A stretch of DNA of 64,000 bases from Parvibaculum sp. Lineage in GTDB: Bacteria > Pseudomonadota > Alphaproteobacteria > Parvibaculales > Parvibaculaceae. Below the pieces are notes generated by a model. The model searched no databases. It was given only the letters and a program-made list of their open reading frames with translations, and had not been told where the DNA came from. The position numbers and the translations under genes were made by a program. Each line of letters starts with the position of its first letter. Position 1 is the stretch's first letter. The DNA lies in NCBI GenBank assembly GCA_030645235.1, contig JAUSMV010000030.1:558001-622000 (forward strand), in the 5' to 3' direction. Below, piece after piece: positions 33,106 to 41,012 of this stretch.

Positions 33106-34560
33106 ATGACGAAGTTTGAGCCCACTCTCGCCTCACTCAATGAACACAAGGTTCCCAAATGGTATGACGATGCCAAGTTCGGCATTTTCATTCATTGGGG
33201 CATGTGGGCCATTCCGTCTTTCGCCGCCTCAAGCGGCTCGATCGGCGAAGTCTTCGCCAAGGAATATGACATTGCCGTCGCGCAGACGCCTTACACCGAA
33301 TGGTATGCCAACGCGATCAAGGTGCCGGAAAGCGACAGCGCGAAATATCACAAGGAGGTCTGGAAGGACGCACCTTACGAGGATTTCCGCGCGCCGTTTC
33401 TGAAAGGGCTTGAGCAATGGGACCCGAAGGCCTGGGCGAAGCTCTTCAAGCAGTCGGGCGCGAAATATGTGGTCCTCGTGACCAAGCATCATGACGGCTA
33501 CAGCCTCTGGCCCACCGGTGTCAAACATCCGTATAAGGATGGCTGGCACACGGAACGCGATATTGTGGGCGAACTTGGTGCCGCCGTGCGCGCCGAGGGC
33601 CTTGAATACGGGCTTTATTATTCGGGCGGTATTGACTGGTCGTTCAACACCGAACCCTTGCGCACGCTGGGCGATTTTGTCGGCTCGGTGCCCGGCGGCA
33701 AATATCCCGATTATGCCACCGCGCAGGTCAAAGAACTCGTCGAGAAATATAAGCCCGCGATCCTGTGGAACGATATTTCATGGCCGACATCGCTCGACGA
33801 CATGGCCAAGGTCTTCGCGCATTACTACAACACTGTGCCGGACGGTGTGACCAATGACCGCTGGATGCCGCAGACATGGAAGACGAAGCTGATGCGTCTG
33901 AAATGGGTGCGGGCGCGGTTTGATAAGAAGGTCAAGGCCTATATGCAGAATAACCCTGTGCGCAAGGGCGTCATTCCGCAGGAGCCGCCGCATTATGATT
34001 TTCGCACGCCGGAATATATGCGCTTTGATGATATCCAGACGCGCAAATGGGAAGCGACGCGCGGCATGTCGCATTCCTTCGGCTATAATCACCGCGACAG
34101 GGACGAGGATTATCTCTCCGTCAATGAGCTGGTGCATGACTTTGTCGATGCGGTGTCGAAGAACGGCAATCTGTTGCTGAATGTCGGCCCGCGCGGCACG
34201 GATGCGCAGATCCCGCCGGAGCAATCCTCCCGCCTTGAAGCCTTTGGCAAATGGATGGCCGTCAATGGCGAGGCGATTTACGGCACGCGGCCGTGGATCC
34301 GTGCCGAGGGCGTCACGGCGGATCATCTGCCGGTGCGCTTCACCGCCAAGGGCAAGGGCCTCAATGCGATTGTGATGGGCCAGCCCTCAGGCAGCGACGT
34401 GACGCTGTGCGATATCCGGCCTGCCGATGATGCGACGCTGACGCTGCTCGGGCATGGTACCGTTCAATGGCGGCAGGCAGGGCATGATGTGGTCATTACA
34501 ATGCCGATGCTGATTGATACGCCTGCCTTCACGATTTCGATTTCCAGGATTTCTCTATGA
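33106..34560 (+). CDS. Alpha-L-fucosidase, GH29
   Basis: A 484-residue GH29 enzyme: KFGIFIHWGMWAIPSF (residues 24-39), VTKHHDGYSLW (126-135), the nucleophile Asp in LWNDISW (Asp223), and a C-terminal beta-sandwich. It removes terminal alpha-L-fucose from glycans. No signal peptide is visible, so substrates must be imported. It overlaps the serine hydrolase gene by ATGA and is thus translationally coupled. It is divergent from the GH5 gene. The 240-base gap to that gene holds two CAAAGAATG direct repeats near 33070. Confidence 0.9.
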   Translation: MTKFEPTLASLNEHKVPKWYDDAKFGIFIHWGMWAIPSFAASSGSIGEVFAKEYDIAVAQTPYTEWYANAIKVPESDSAKYHKEVWKDAPYEDFRAPFLKGLEQWDPKAWAKLFKQSGAKYVVLVTKHHDGYSLWPTGVKHPYKDGWHTERDIVGELGAAVRAEGLEYGLYYSGGIDWSFNTEPLRTLGDFVGSVPGGKYPDYATAQVKELVEKYKPAILWNDISWPTSLDDMAKVFAHYYNTVPDGVTNDRWMPQTWKTKLMRLKWVRARFDKKVKAYMQNNPVRKGVIPQEPPHYDFRTPEYMRFDDIQTRKWEATRGMSHSFGYNHRDRDEDYLSVNELVHDFVDAVSKNGNLLLNVGPRGTDAQIPPEQSSRLEAFGKWMAVNGEAIYGTRPWIRAEGVTADHLPVRFTAKGKGLNAIVMGQPSGSDVTLCDIRPADDATLTLLGHGTVQWRQAGHDVVITMPMLIDTPAFTISISRISL

Positions 34561-35618
34561 CACAGGCCTCTGCCCTGCCCCTTCTGCCGACCCAGCCTGC
34601 GGACACGCCATGGCCGACCGCTGGCTGGCCATTGGGTGAGATACCGGCGCATGTGGACAGGGCAAAGCTCGTCGCGCATATCGAACGCGCTTTCACAGCG
34701 ACCGCACCCGCCGACCTTGAAGAGACCCATGCGCTTGTGATCGTGCAGGGCGGCAGGCTGATCCATGAGCGCTACTGGACCGGCTTCGGGCCGGACGTCA
34801 CCTGCCCCTCATGGTCGAAAGCCAAGAGCATCACGCAGGCGCTTGTCGGCATGCTTGTCGGTGACGGCAGGATTGATATTCACGCGCCTGCCGATGTGCC
34901 CGAATGGCGTGAGGCCCCCAATGATCCGCGCGCCAAGATCACACTCGATCAACTCTTGCGCATGTCGGGCGGATTGGCCTTTCGCGAGGACTATGTGGAC
35001 GGCGAAGCGTCGGACGTGATCGAGATGCTGTTTGGCAAAGGCAAAGACGATATCGGCCATTTCGCGGCCTCGTTTCCGCTTGCTCATGCGCCGGGCACGT
35101 TCTGGTCCTATTCGTCCGGCACGACCAACATCATCGCACGCGCCGCACAGAAGGCGGCGGGCCTGAAAGGCGAGGCGTTTGAGACCTTCATGCGCCAGCG
35201 CCTCTTCGATGTGATCGGCATGACAAGCGCCGCACCGAAATTTGATGCGGCAGGCACTTTTGTCGGCTCGTCCTTCTGCTATGCGACGCCCCGCGACTTT
35301 GCGAAATTCGGCCTTCTCTATCTGCGCGACGGCATCTGGGACGGCAAGCGCCTGCTCCCCGAAGGCTGGGTGGACTATGCCCGCACACCGACATGGCAGC
35401 AGCCCGAAGCCGTCGCTGAGAACACGCCTTACGGTGCGCAATGGTGGATGGGGCTTGGCGGCGAAGGTTCTTTCTCCGCCAATGGCTATCATGGGCAGTT
35501 CACCTGTTGCATTCCCGATCTCGACATGGTGATCGTGCGCCACGGCAAGACCAATGCGCTGCAGGGCCCGCATGTCAAGGCGTGGATCAAGGCCATTGCG
35601 GATTGTTTTCGCCCTTAG
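34557..35618 (+). CDS. Beta-lactamase-fold serine hydrolase (class C-like)
   Basis: A 353-residue serine hydrolase of the beta-lactamase/esterase fold. The nucleophile motif is S-x-x-K within SWSKAKSITQALVGML (Ser87, Lys90). A tyrosine motif appears in FWSYSSGTTN and a YHGQFT segment near 290 corresponds to the KTG-like strand. Such enzymes are esterases, peptidases or amidases; the specific substrate is unknown. The ATGA overlap with the fucosidase suggests the two act on the same fucosylated, perhaps acylated, substrate; this is inference. Confidence 0.87.
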   Translation: MTQASALPLLPTQPADTPWPTAGWPLGEIPAHVDRAKLVAHIERAFTATAPADLEETHALVIVQGGRLIHERYWTGFGPDVTCPSWSKAKSITQALVGMLVGDGRIDIHAPADVPEWREAPNDPRAKITLDQLLRMSGGLAFREDYVDGEASDVIEMLFGKGKDDIGHFAASFPLAHAPGTFWSYSSGTTNIIARAAQKAAGLKGEAFETFMRQRLFDVIGMTSAAPKFDAAGTFVGSSFCYATPRDFAKFGLLYLRDGIWDGKRLLPEGWVDYARTPTWQQPEAVAENTPYGAQWWMGLGGEGSFSANGYHGQFTCCIPDLDMVIVRHGKTNALQGPHVKAWIKAIADCFRP

Positions 35619-35623
35619 TCTTC

Positions 35624-35687
35624 AACCCTCCCCTTGAGGGAGGGTCAAACGGCGCCTTCGCCGTTTGGGGCGGGGGCGCGGTCCATC
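35624..35687. repeat. Composite palindromic repeat, copy b
   Basis: Hairpin 1, ACCCTCCC-CTTGA-GGGAGGGT, is followed by hairpin 2, CAAACGGCG-CCTT-CGCCGTTTG, then the G-rich tail GGGCGGGGGCGCGGTCCATCG. It immediately follows the serine hydrolase stop. See the finding on repeats. Confidence 0.85.
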
Positions 35688-35719
35688 GTCTGGTTTTGAA
35701 TTTGCGTTGACCTTCTTTC

Positions 35720-35773
35720 CCCCGCCCCAAAAAATCAAAGATGATTTTTTGACCCTCCCTCAAGGGGAGGGTT
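35720..35773. repeat. Composite palindromic repeat, copy c (inverted)
   Basis: On the opposite strand, CCCGCCCC, a hairpin with AAAAAATCA/TGATTTTTT, then the CCCTCC..GGAGGG hairpin. It faces copy b across 32 bases, forming a large inverted pair between two plus-strand genes. Confidence 0.85.
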
Positions 35774-35857
35774 AAAGATTTCGCTTTGTTATTTGTAGTT
35801 GCGCCTTTTCCGGCGCTACACTCCTCTCAACAAAACCAGAACCATCGGGAGAGAGAC

Positions 35858-37099
35858 ATGAACGTAGCCGCAAAAGTTGTGAGCGCTGAAGATGTGGGGC
35901 TGATTGCATCGCGGCTCAAAGAGATTCCGAATTTCATGCAGTCCTATCTCGACAGCGGCAAGCTCGCGGGCGTCTCGACGCTTGTTGCACGCCATGGTGA
36001 GATCGCGCATTTCGAGTGCATCGGTGTCAAGGACAAGGACACGAAAGAGCCGGTCCAACACGACACGATCTTCCGCATCTATTCGATGACAAAACCGATC
36101 ACATCACTCGCCCTGATGATGCTGCATGAAGAAGGCAAGTTTCAGCTCAATCATCCGGTTCACAAATACATTCCCGAATTTAAAAAGCTGAAAGTCTGGG
36201 CAGGCGGCTCTGCCCCCATCACCGAAACAAAGCCCTGCGAAAGGGCGATGACGATCCGCGATTTGCTGACGCATACGTCCGGCCTCACCTATGGCTTCAT
36301 GCAGCAAAATGTGATCGACGCGCGTTACCGCGATGTCGGGATCGACGGCGCGAATACGGTCGGCATCACATTGGAAGAAATGGTGCGCCGCCTGTCTGAG
36401 ATTCCGCTGCTCTTCTCGCCCGGCGAAGAATGGAGCTATTCGGTGGCGACCGATGTTTGCGGACGGCTTGTCGAAATCCTGTCCGGCATGGCGCTTGACG
36501 AATTTTTCCTCGCGCGCATTTTCAAGCCGCTCGGCATGGTGGATACGGGCTTCTTCGTGCCGAAGGACAAGCTCCATCGCTTCGCCAGCAATTATTTCAA
36601 AAATCCTGTGACCCACACAGAAGGTCTGATGGACAAGGGCGATGCGACCAGCAGCTATGCCAAGCCGCCGGTCTTCCTGTCCGGCGGCGGCGGTCTCGTC
36701 TCGACCATGATGGATTATTTCCGCTTCTGCCAGATGCTGCTGAACGGCGGCACGTATGACGGCGCGCGCCTCGTCTCGCGCAAGACGGTCGAATTCATGC
36801 GCCTGAACCACCTGCCCTTCAACAACACGATGAAGGAAATGTCCTCCTCGGCCTTCTCCGAACTCGCCGCCGAAGGCACAGGTTTCGGCCTCGGCTTTGC
36901 CGTGGTGCTCGATCCCGCCGAAGCACAGTCGATCGGCAGTCCCGGCAATTTCTCATGGGGTGGTGCCGCCTCGACTTACTTCTGGATTGATCCGGAAGAA
37001 GACATTGTCGCCATTCTGATGACGCAGCTTTATCCGTCCTCGACCTATCCGCTGCGGCCGCAATTGCAGCAACTGGTTTATGCGGCAATTGAGGATTGA
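35858..37099 (+). CDS. Beta-lactamase-fold serine hydrolase
   Basis: 413 residues from ATG 35858, after CGGGAGAG. The S-x-x-K motif is in RIYSMTKPITS (Ser76, Lys79), the Tyr motif in WSYSVATDV, and a later GAASTYFWIDP is the W/HTG strand region of class C-like esterases. Substrate unknown. It is not an exported protein by sequence. It is flanked by palindromic repeats. Confidence 0.87.
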   Translation: MNVAAKVVSAEDVGLIASRLKEIPNFMQSYLDSGKLAGVSTLVARHGEIAHFECIGVKDKDTKEPVQHDTIFRIYSMTKPITSLALMMLHEEGKFQLNHPVHKYIPEFKKLKVWAGGSAPITETKPCERAMTIRDLLTHTSGLTYGFMQQNVIDARYRDVGIDGANTVGITLEEMVRRLSEIPLLFSPGEEWSYSVATDVCGRLVEILSGMALDEFFLARIFKPLGMVDTGFFVPKDKLHRFASNYFKNPVTHTEGLMDKGDATSSYAKPPVFLSGGGGLVSTMMDYFRFCQMLLNGGTYDGARLVSRKTVEFMRLNHLPFNNTMKEMSSSAFSELAAEGTGFGLGFAVVLDPAEAQSIGSPGNFSWGGAASTYFWIDPEEDIVAILMTQLYPSSTYPLRPQLQQLVYAAIED

Positions 37100-37105
37100 T
37101 TTTTA

Positions 37106-37145
37106 ATCCGTCATTGCCGCGTCGCTTGCGCTCGCAATGACGGAT
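37106..37145. repeat. CGTCATTGC palindrome (REP-like)
   Basis: ATCCGTCATTGC and GCAATGACGGAT pair perfectly around a 16-base loop, 6 bases after the serine hydrolase stop. A half-copy (ACCGTCATTGCGAAG) occurs at 38077-38091 after the next gene. This is typical of REP-like repeats in Alphaproteobacteria; it could also end transcription. Confidence 0.65.
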
Positions 37146-37170
37146 AAAATTATCTATCGTCACTGACACC

Positions 37171-38076
37171 ATGCCCCTCTGGATTCCCATCACCATCGCC
37201 GCAGCGTTTTTACAAAACCTGCGCTCCACATGGCAGAAGCAACTGACAGGTGATCTGTCAGCGACGGCGGCGACCTATGTGCGCTTTGCTTTCGGCCTGC
37301 CGGTGGCGGTGGTTTATCTCTGGGGCTTGCATACGCTTGGCGGCTTTGCGCTGCCCTCGCCCAATACAATGTTTCTCATCTATTGCGTCATCGGCGGCGT
37401 CACACAAATTTTGGGGACGTTCCTGCTCGTTGCACTTTTTGCCTATCGCAATTTCGCGGTGGGCACGACTTACTCCAAAACCGAAACCGTGCAGGCTGCA
37501 TTGTTCGGCATCATCGTGCTGGGCGATCATCCGAGCCTCGGCGCGGTCGCGGCGATCCTTGTGAGCTTTGCGGGCGTTGTCGCGATCTCGATGGCGAAAT
37601 CGCATCTCACCATGATGAATTTTGTCCGCTCCCTCACCGACCGGCCGACGCTGATGGGCCTCGGCACAGGCGCGGGCTTTGGTGTGTCGGCGGTGTGCTA
37701 CCGCGCAGCGTCGCTCTCGCTTGAAGCAGACGGATTTCTCATCTCGGCGTCTTACACGCTTGTTGTCGTGCTCCTCATCCAGACGGTGCTGATGGGCCTC
37801 TGGCTCGCCTGGCGCGAACCGCAGCAGCTCCTCAAGACAGCAAAGACATGGAAGGTGAGTTCACTTGTCGGCATATCGGGCGCGATGGCCTCGATGGGCT
37901 GGTTCACCGCCATGACGATTGAAAACGCGGCCTATGTGCGCGCGCTCGGCCAGATCGAACTTCTGTTCACCTTCGCCTCGTCGCGCTTTCTGTTTAAGGA
38001 AAAGACGGAGCCGCTTGAGCTTGTCGGCATCGCATTGGTGATCGGCGGCTTGCTGCTTCTTCTTTTTCTCAGATAA
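37171..38076 (+). CDS. EamA/DMT-type transporter
   Basis: A 301-residue inner-membrane protein with about ten transmembrane helices in two EamA repeats (residues about 5-140 and 155-300). Features include a helix near TTYSKTETVQAALFGIIVLGD and the C-terminal VGIALVIGGLLLLLF. Such proteins export metabolites or drugs, or import compounds; no substrate can be read. It is a single gene, bounded by repeats on both sides. Confidence 0.87.
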   Translation: MPLWIPITIAAAFLQNLRSTWQKQLTGDLSATAATYVRFAFGLPVAVVYLWGLHTLGGFALPSPNTMFLIYCVIGGVTQILGTFLLVALFAYRNFAVGTTYSKTETVQAALFGIIVLGDHPSLGAVAAILVSFAGVVAISMAKSHLTMMNFVRSLTDRPTLMGLGTGAGFGVSAVCYRAASLSLEADGFLISASYTLVVVLLIQTVLMGLWLAWREPQQLLKTAKTWKVSSLVGISGAMASMGWFTAMTIENAAYVRALGQIELLFTFASSRFLFKEKTEPLELVGIALVIGGLLLLLFLR

Positions 38077-38112
38077 CCGTCATTGCGAAGGGCCAAGCGT
38101 AAGTGAGTACTT

Positions 38113-38164
38113 GACCTCCCCCTTGTGGGGAGGTCGAAACGCGGAACGCGTTTCGGGTGGGGGG
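38113..38164. repeat. Composite palindromic repeat, copy d1
   Basis: GACCTCCCC-CTTGT-GGGGAGGTC, then hairpin 2 GAAACGCG-GAA-CGCGTTTC, then GGGTGGGGGG. It belongs to the same family as the copies at 35624 and 42657, with a different second stem. Confidence 0.85.
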
Positions 38165-38206
38165 CACAAAACTCAATATACGCTGCACTCCAACGATGAT
38201 CCGCAA

Positions 38207-38289
38207 CCCCCACCCAAAAAATTCTGAGTGAATTTTTTGACCTCCCCACACCTTGCGCGTAGGCGCAAAGAAAAGGAGGGGGGAGGTGG
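38207..38289. repeat. Composite palindromic repeat, copy d2, with internal insertion
   Basis: Inverted relative to d1: CCCCACCC, a hairpin with AAAAAATTC/GAATTTTTT arms, then the CCTCCCC arm. Its partner GGGGGGAGGT follows only after about 30 extra bases that hold their own small hairpin (CTTGCGC/GCGCAAAG). This looks like an insertion into the first hairpin. Confidence 0.72.
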
Positions 38290-38309
38290 GAAGCTATATC
38301 ATTTCGATC

Positions 38310-39188
38310 TTACCTCGGCCGGTCCCCCGCCACTGTCGTCCTGTGCATCACGCGCAGATGCCCGTCATAGCCGCCATCGGCATAATGCAGCGTCGAGCGG
38401 TTGTCCCACATGGTCAGCATGTTCTCGCGCCATTTGTGGCGATAGACGAATTTTTCCTGCGTCATATGATTGTAGAGGAAACCCAAAACGGCTTTCGACT
38501 CTTCCGGGGTCATGCCTTCAATGCCGACCGTATAGACGGGGCTGACATAAAGCGCCTTGCGGCCGGACACGGGATGTGACCGCACCAGCGGATGAGGGAA
38601 AGTTTTGTCGGCTTCGGGGCTCACAATAATTTGCATCGTGCGGTCGTTTGCGCCCGCCTGCTCATGCGCGAAGAGACCTTTGGTGCCGTAAGGCAGCGCG
38701 GCGCTGTGGATCGCGACGAGACCGTCGATCATCTTCTGCATCACAGGCGAGAGCGCCTCATAAGCCGCAAAGCAATCGGCATAAAGCGTGTCGCCGCCAA
38801 CGGGGGGCGTCACTTTCGAGTGCAGGATTGTGGCCGATGGCGGCTCGGGTTGAAAGCTCCAGTCGGAATGCCAGCCCGCACCGAAATTACGCGCGGTCTC
38901 ACCCGCCTCACGGCGCAGTTCCAGAATATGCGGGCGCCCTTCCATCGGCTTGATGAAAGGGTCGTAGCCGAAGGGGCCGATCTGTTGCGTGAACGCTTCA
39001 AGCTGGTCATGCGTCAGCGGCTGATCGGGAAACCAGACGACGCCGTGCTTGACCCATGCCGCTTTAACGGCCTCAACGCTCGCCGCATCCAGCGGGCGCG
39101 ACAGATCAACGCCGGTGATCTCGGCGCCGAAGCCCGACGCATTGGGCAGCACGCGGATCGCACTTTGTTTCAAAGCGGCTTCGCTCAT
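38310..39188 (-). CDS. TauD/TfdA-type dioxygenase (second of three)
   Basis: A 292-residue Fe(II)/2-oxoglutarate dioxygenase: HxD in GWHSDWSFQ, TLYADCFAAYEALS helix, distal His in WDNRSTLHYADGGY, and Arg in LRVMHRTTVAGDR. It follows the third TauD-type gene by 23 bases on the same strand, so the two form an operon that diverges from a Crp/Fnr regulator. Confidence 0.9.
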   Translation of the reverse strand: MSEAALKQSAIRVLPNASGFGAEITGVDLSRPLDAASVEAVKAAWVKHGVVWFPDQPLTHDQLEAFTQQIGPFGYDPFIKPMEGRPHILELRREAGETARNFGAGWHSDWSFQPEPPSATILHSKVTPPVGGDTLYADCFAAYEALSPVMQKMIDGLVAIHSAALPYGTKGLFAHEQAGANDRTMQIIVSPEADKTFPHPLVRSHPVSGRKALYVSPVYTVGIEGMTPEESKAVLGFLYNHMTQEKFVYRHKWRENMLTMWDNRSTLHYADGGYDGHLRVMHRTTVAGDRPR

Positions 39189-39211
39189 AATTCCCTCCCC
39201 GGAATTATCAT

Positions 39212-40042
39212 TCAGCCAAGCGGCACACCTTTGATTGTGATGCGGTGCATCAGCCGCTCATGGCCGTGATAGTCGTTCGCCGCATAATGCCATGTGGCAC
39301 GATTATCCCAAAATGCTATTGAGCCCTCTTCCCAGCGGAAGCGGCAGGTGAATTCAGGTTGCACGGCATGTCTGTAGAGGAAATCGAGGAGCGGCTGACT
39401 TTCCATCGGCGTCCAGCCTTCAAAACGCGTGGTAAAGGCCGCATTCACATAAAGCGCCTTGCGGCCGCTTTCGGGATGGGTGATGACGACGGGGTGGCTG
39501 ACTTCGGGATGCTCACTCGCCACTTTCATGCCGCCGCCCTGGTCGGTCTGCTGATAGAAGCCCGCCGCCCCAAAGGCCCGCGCTGTGGAATGTAAAGCGC
39601 GCATCCCTTCCAGTGTTTTCTTCAGGCCCGGCGACAGTGCGTCGTAAGCGGCATACATGGACGAAAACAGCGTGTCGCCGCCCTCCTCCGGCAATTGCCG
39701 CGCGACAAGGATCGACCCCATCGCAGGGTCCGCGTCATAGGAATGATCCGTGTGCCAGCCGCCGCCGATATTGGTCTTTTGCTCTTTTTCTTTGCGCACT
39801 TCGGCGATCAACGGATTTTCAGTCGGCGTGAAATATTTATTGATGACAATGTCGCCCCAGCGGCGCGCAAAGGCGATGTGCTCGTCCGGCGTGATTTTCT
39901 GATCACGGAAAAAGATGACGCCATGATCGACATAGGCTTGGCGCACCGTTTCCATATCGGAATTGCTCAAGGATGCGAGATTGACGCCGAGCACTTCGGC
40001 CCCGCAGGCACCCGTCATTTTCTTTACGTGGATATTGCTCAT
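39212..40042 (-). CDS. TauD/TfdA-type dioxygenase (third of three)
   Basis: 276 residues from ATG 40042, preceded by GGGGAGAG. HxD is in GWHTDHSYDADP, and WDNRATWHYAANDYHGHERL holds the distal His. The family-typical GGDTLFSSMYAAYDALS follows. It is upstream of and probably cotranscribed with the second paralog, and diverges from a Crp/Fnr-type gene across an 82-base promoter with overlapping inverted repeats. Confidence 0.9.
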   Translation of the reverse strand: MSNIHVKKMTGACGAEVLGVNLASLSNSDMETVRQAYVDHGVIFFRDQKITPDEHIAFARRWGDIVINKYFTPTENPLIAEVRKEKEQKTNIGGGWHTDHSYDADPAMGSILVARQLPEEGGDTLFSSMYAAYDALSPGLKKTLEGMRALHSTARAFGAAGFYQQTDQGGGMKVASEHPEVSHPVVITHPESGRKALYVNAAFTTRFEGWTPMESQPLLDFLYRHAVQPEFTCRFRWEEGSIAFWDNRATWHYAANDYHGHERLMHRITIKGVPLG

Positions 40043-40095
40043 CGTCTCTCTCCCCGAAACTGTGATGGCTTGAGGATAGACGCGGATCGGCGCAT

Positions 40096-40122
40096 AATTG
40101 TCACCAAAGTTACAATTGGTGA
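40096..40122. promoter_or_regulatory. Overlapping inverted repeats between TauD and Crp/Fnr genes
   Basis: Two perfect inverted repeats overlap: AATTGT-N10-ACAATT (40096-40117) and TCACCAA-N8-TTGGTGA (40101-40122). They lie in the short divergent promoter, just before the regulator's start at 40125. The first resembles Crp/Fnr-type half-site spacing. Autoregulation and control of the dioxygenase operon are inferred. Confidence 0.45.
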
Positions 40123-40124
40123 TC

Positions 40125-40829
40125 ATGGACAAGTTTTCAACACGCGACAGGCTGACAGGCGTCCTTGAGCGCAATAACTGGTTTTCGCGCCGCCCGGCAG
40201 ACCTCCGGCGCAGGCTCATTGCCCATGCGCAGGTCTCGACCGTCGAGGCGGGCCACTGGCTTTACGACAAGGGCGACGAGGCGCGCGGCCTTTACGGGGT
40301 GCTGACCGGCTCAGTCACGACCTATGTGACGCTCGACAATGGCGAAGAGGTGCCGGTCAATATATCGGGGCCAAGCTCGATCTTCGGTTATGCCGCGCAG
40401 GTGCTGGGCGGCCATCGCGTCACGACGGCGGTGGCGCATGAGCGCTCGGAAATCATCTTCGTGCCGCAACACGCGCTTGCCGCCATCGCGCGTGAATTTC
40501 CCGCGCTCTGGCTTCATTTTGCCGAACTTGCCACCGAGCAACTGATGTGGATGGCGCGGGCGCTGGCCGAACATGCGCGCCTCACCCCCAAAGCCCGGCT
40601 CGCCTCCCGCCTTCATGCCTATGCGGGCGTCTGGGAAAAGAAAGACGGCATCATCACATTGCCGATCCGTCAGGATGAACTCGCCGATCTCACGGGCCTG
40701 TCGCGCAAAACGATCAATCTCATCCTGCGGGACTTTGAAAAGGAGGAATTGCTCACGCTGGGCTACCGCGCCATCCATATCCGCAATGCAGGCGGATTGC
40801 TGAAACGCGCCATGGGCGGATCGGGCTAA
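40125..40829 (+). CDS. Crp/Fnr-family transcriptional regulator
   Basis: 234 residues. A cyclic-nucleotide-binding-like beta barrel at residues 20-135 (HWLYDKGDEARGLYGVLTGS, ISGPSSIFGYAAQVLGGHR) is followed by a winged helix (LPIRQDELADLTGLSRKTIN). No Cys cluster of Fnr type is seen, so it is not an oxygen-sensing iron-sulfur protein. It probably controls the divergent pair of dioxygenase genes. No strong ribosome binding site precedes ATG 40125. Confidence 0.85.
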   Translation: MDKFSTRDRLTGVLERNNWFSRRPADLRRRLIAHAQVSTVEAGHWLYDKGDEARGLYGVLTGSVTTYVTLDNGEEVPVNISGPSSIFGYAAQVLGGHRVTTAVAHERSEIIFVPQHALAAIAREFPALWLHFAELATEQLMWMARALAEHARLTPKARLASRLHAYAGVWEKKDGIITLPIRQDELADLTGLSRKTINLILRDFEKEELLTLGYRAIHIRNAGGLLKRAMGGSG

Positions 40830-41012
40830 TCGGCGCAGGCTCGCGGCGCGGCGTGCAGCTATCCCTAATTATTCCTTACACGGTTTAACAATGGCTCTGA
40901 CGCTACGTTTTATCGCGCAGGTTCACACCTCCTTAAGCCAAAGCCACTAACTTCTCCGGCGGGAAGCGCCTTGTTGCCAAGGGGATGGCAGGAGGGTGCG
41001 GGAGGGGAACTT

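Noticed and set aside
34809-35573. A 254-codon minus-strand frame inside the serine hydrolase gene
   Set aside because: Antisense shadow; no start signal and no family features.
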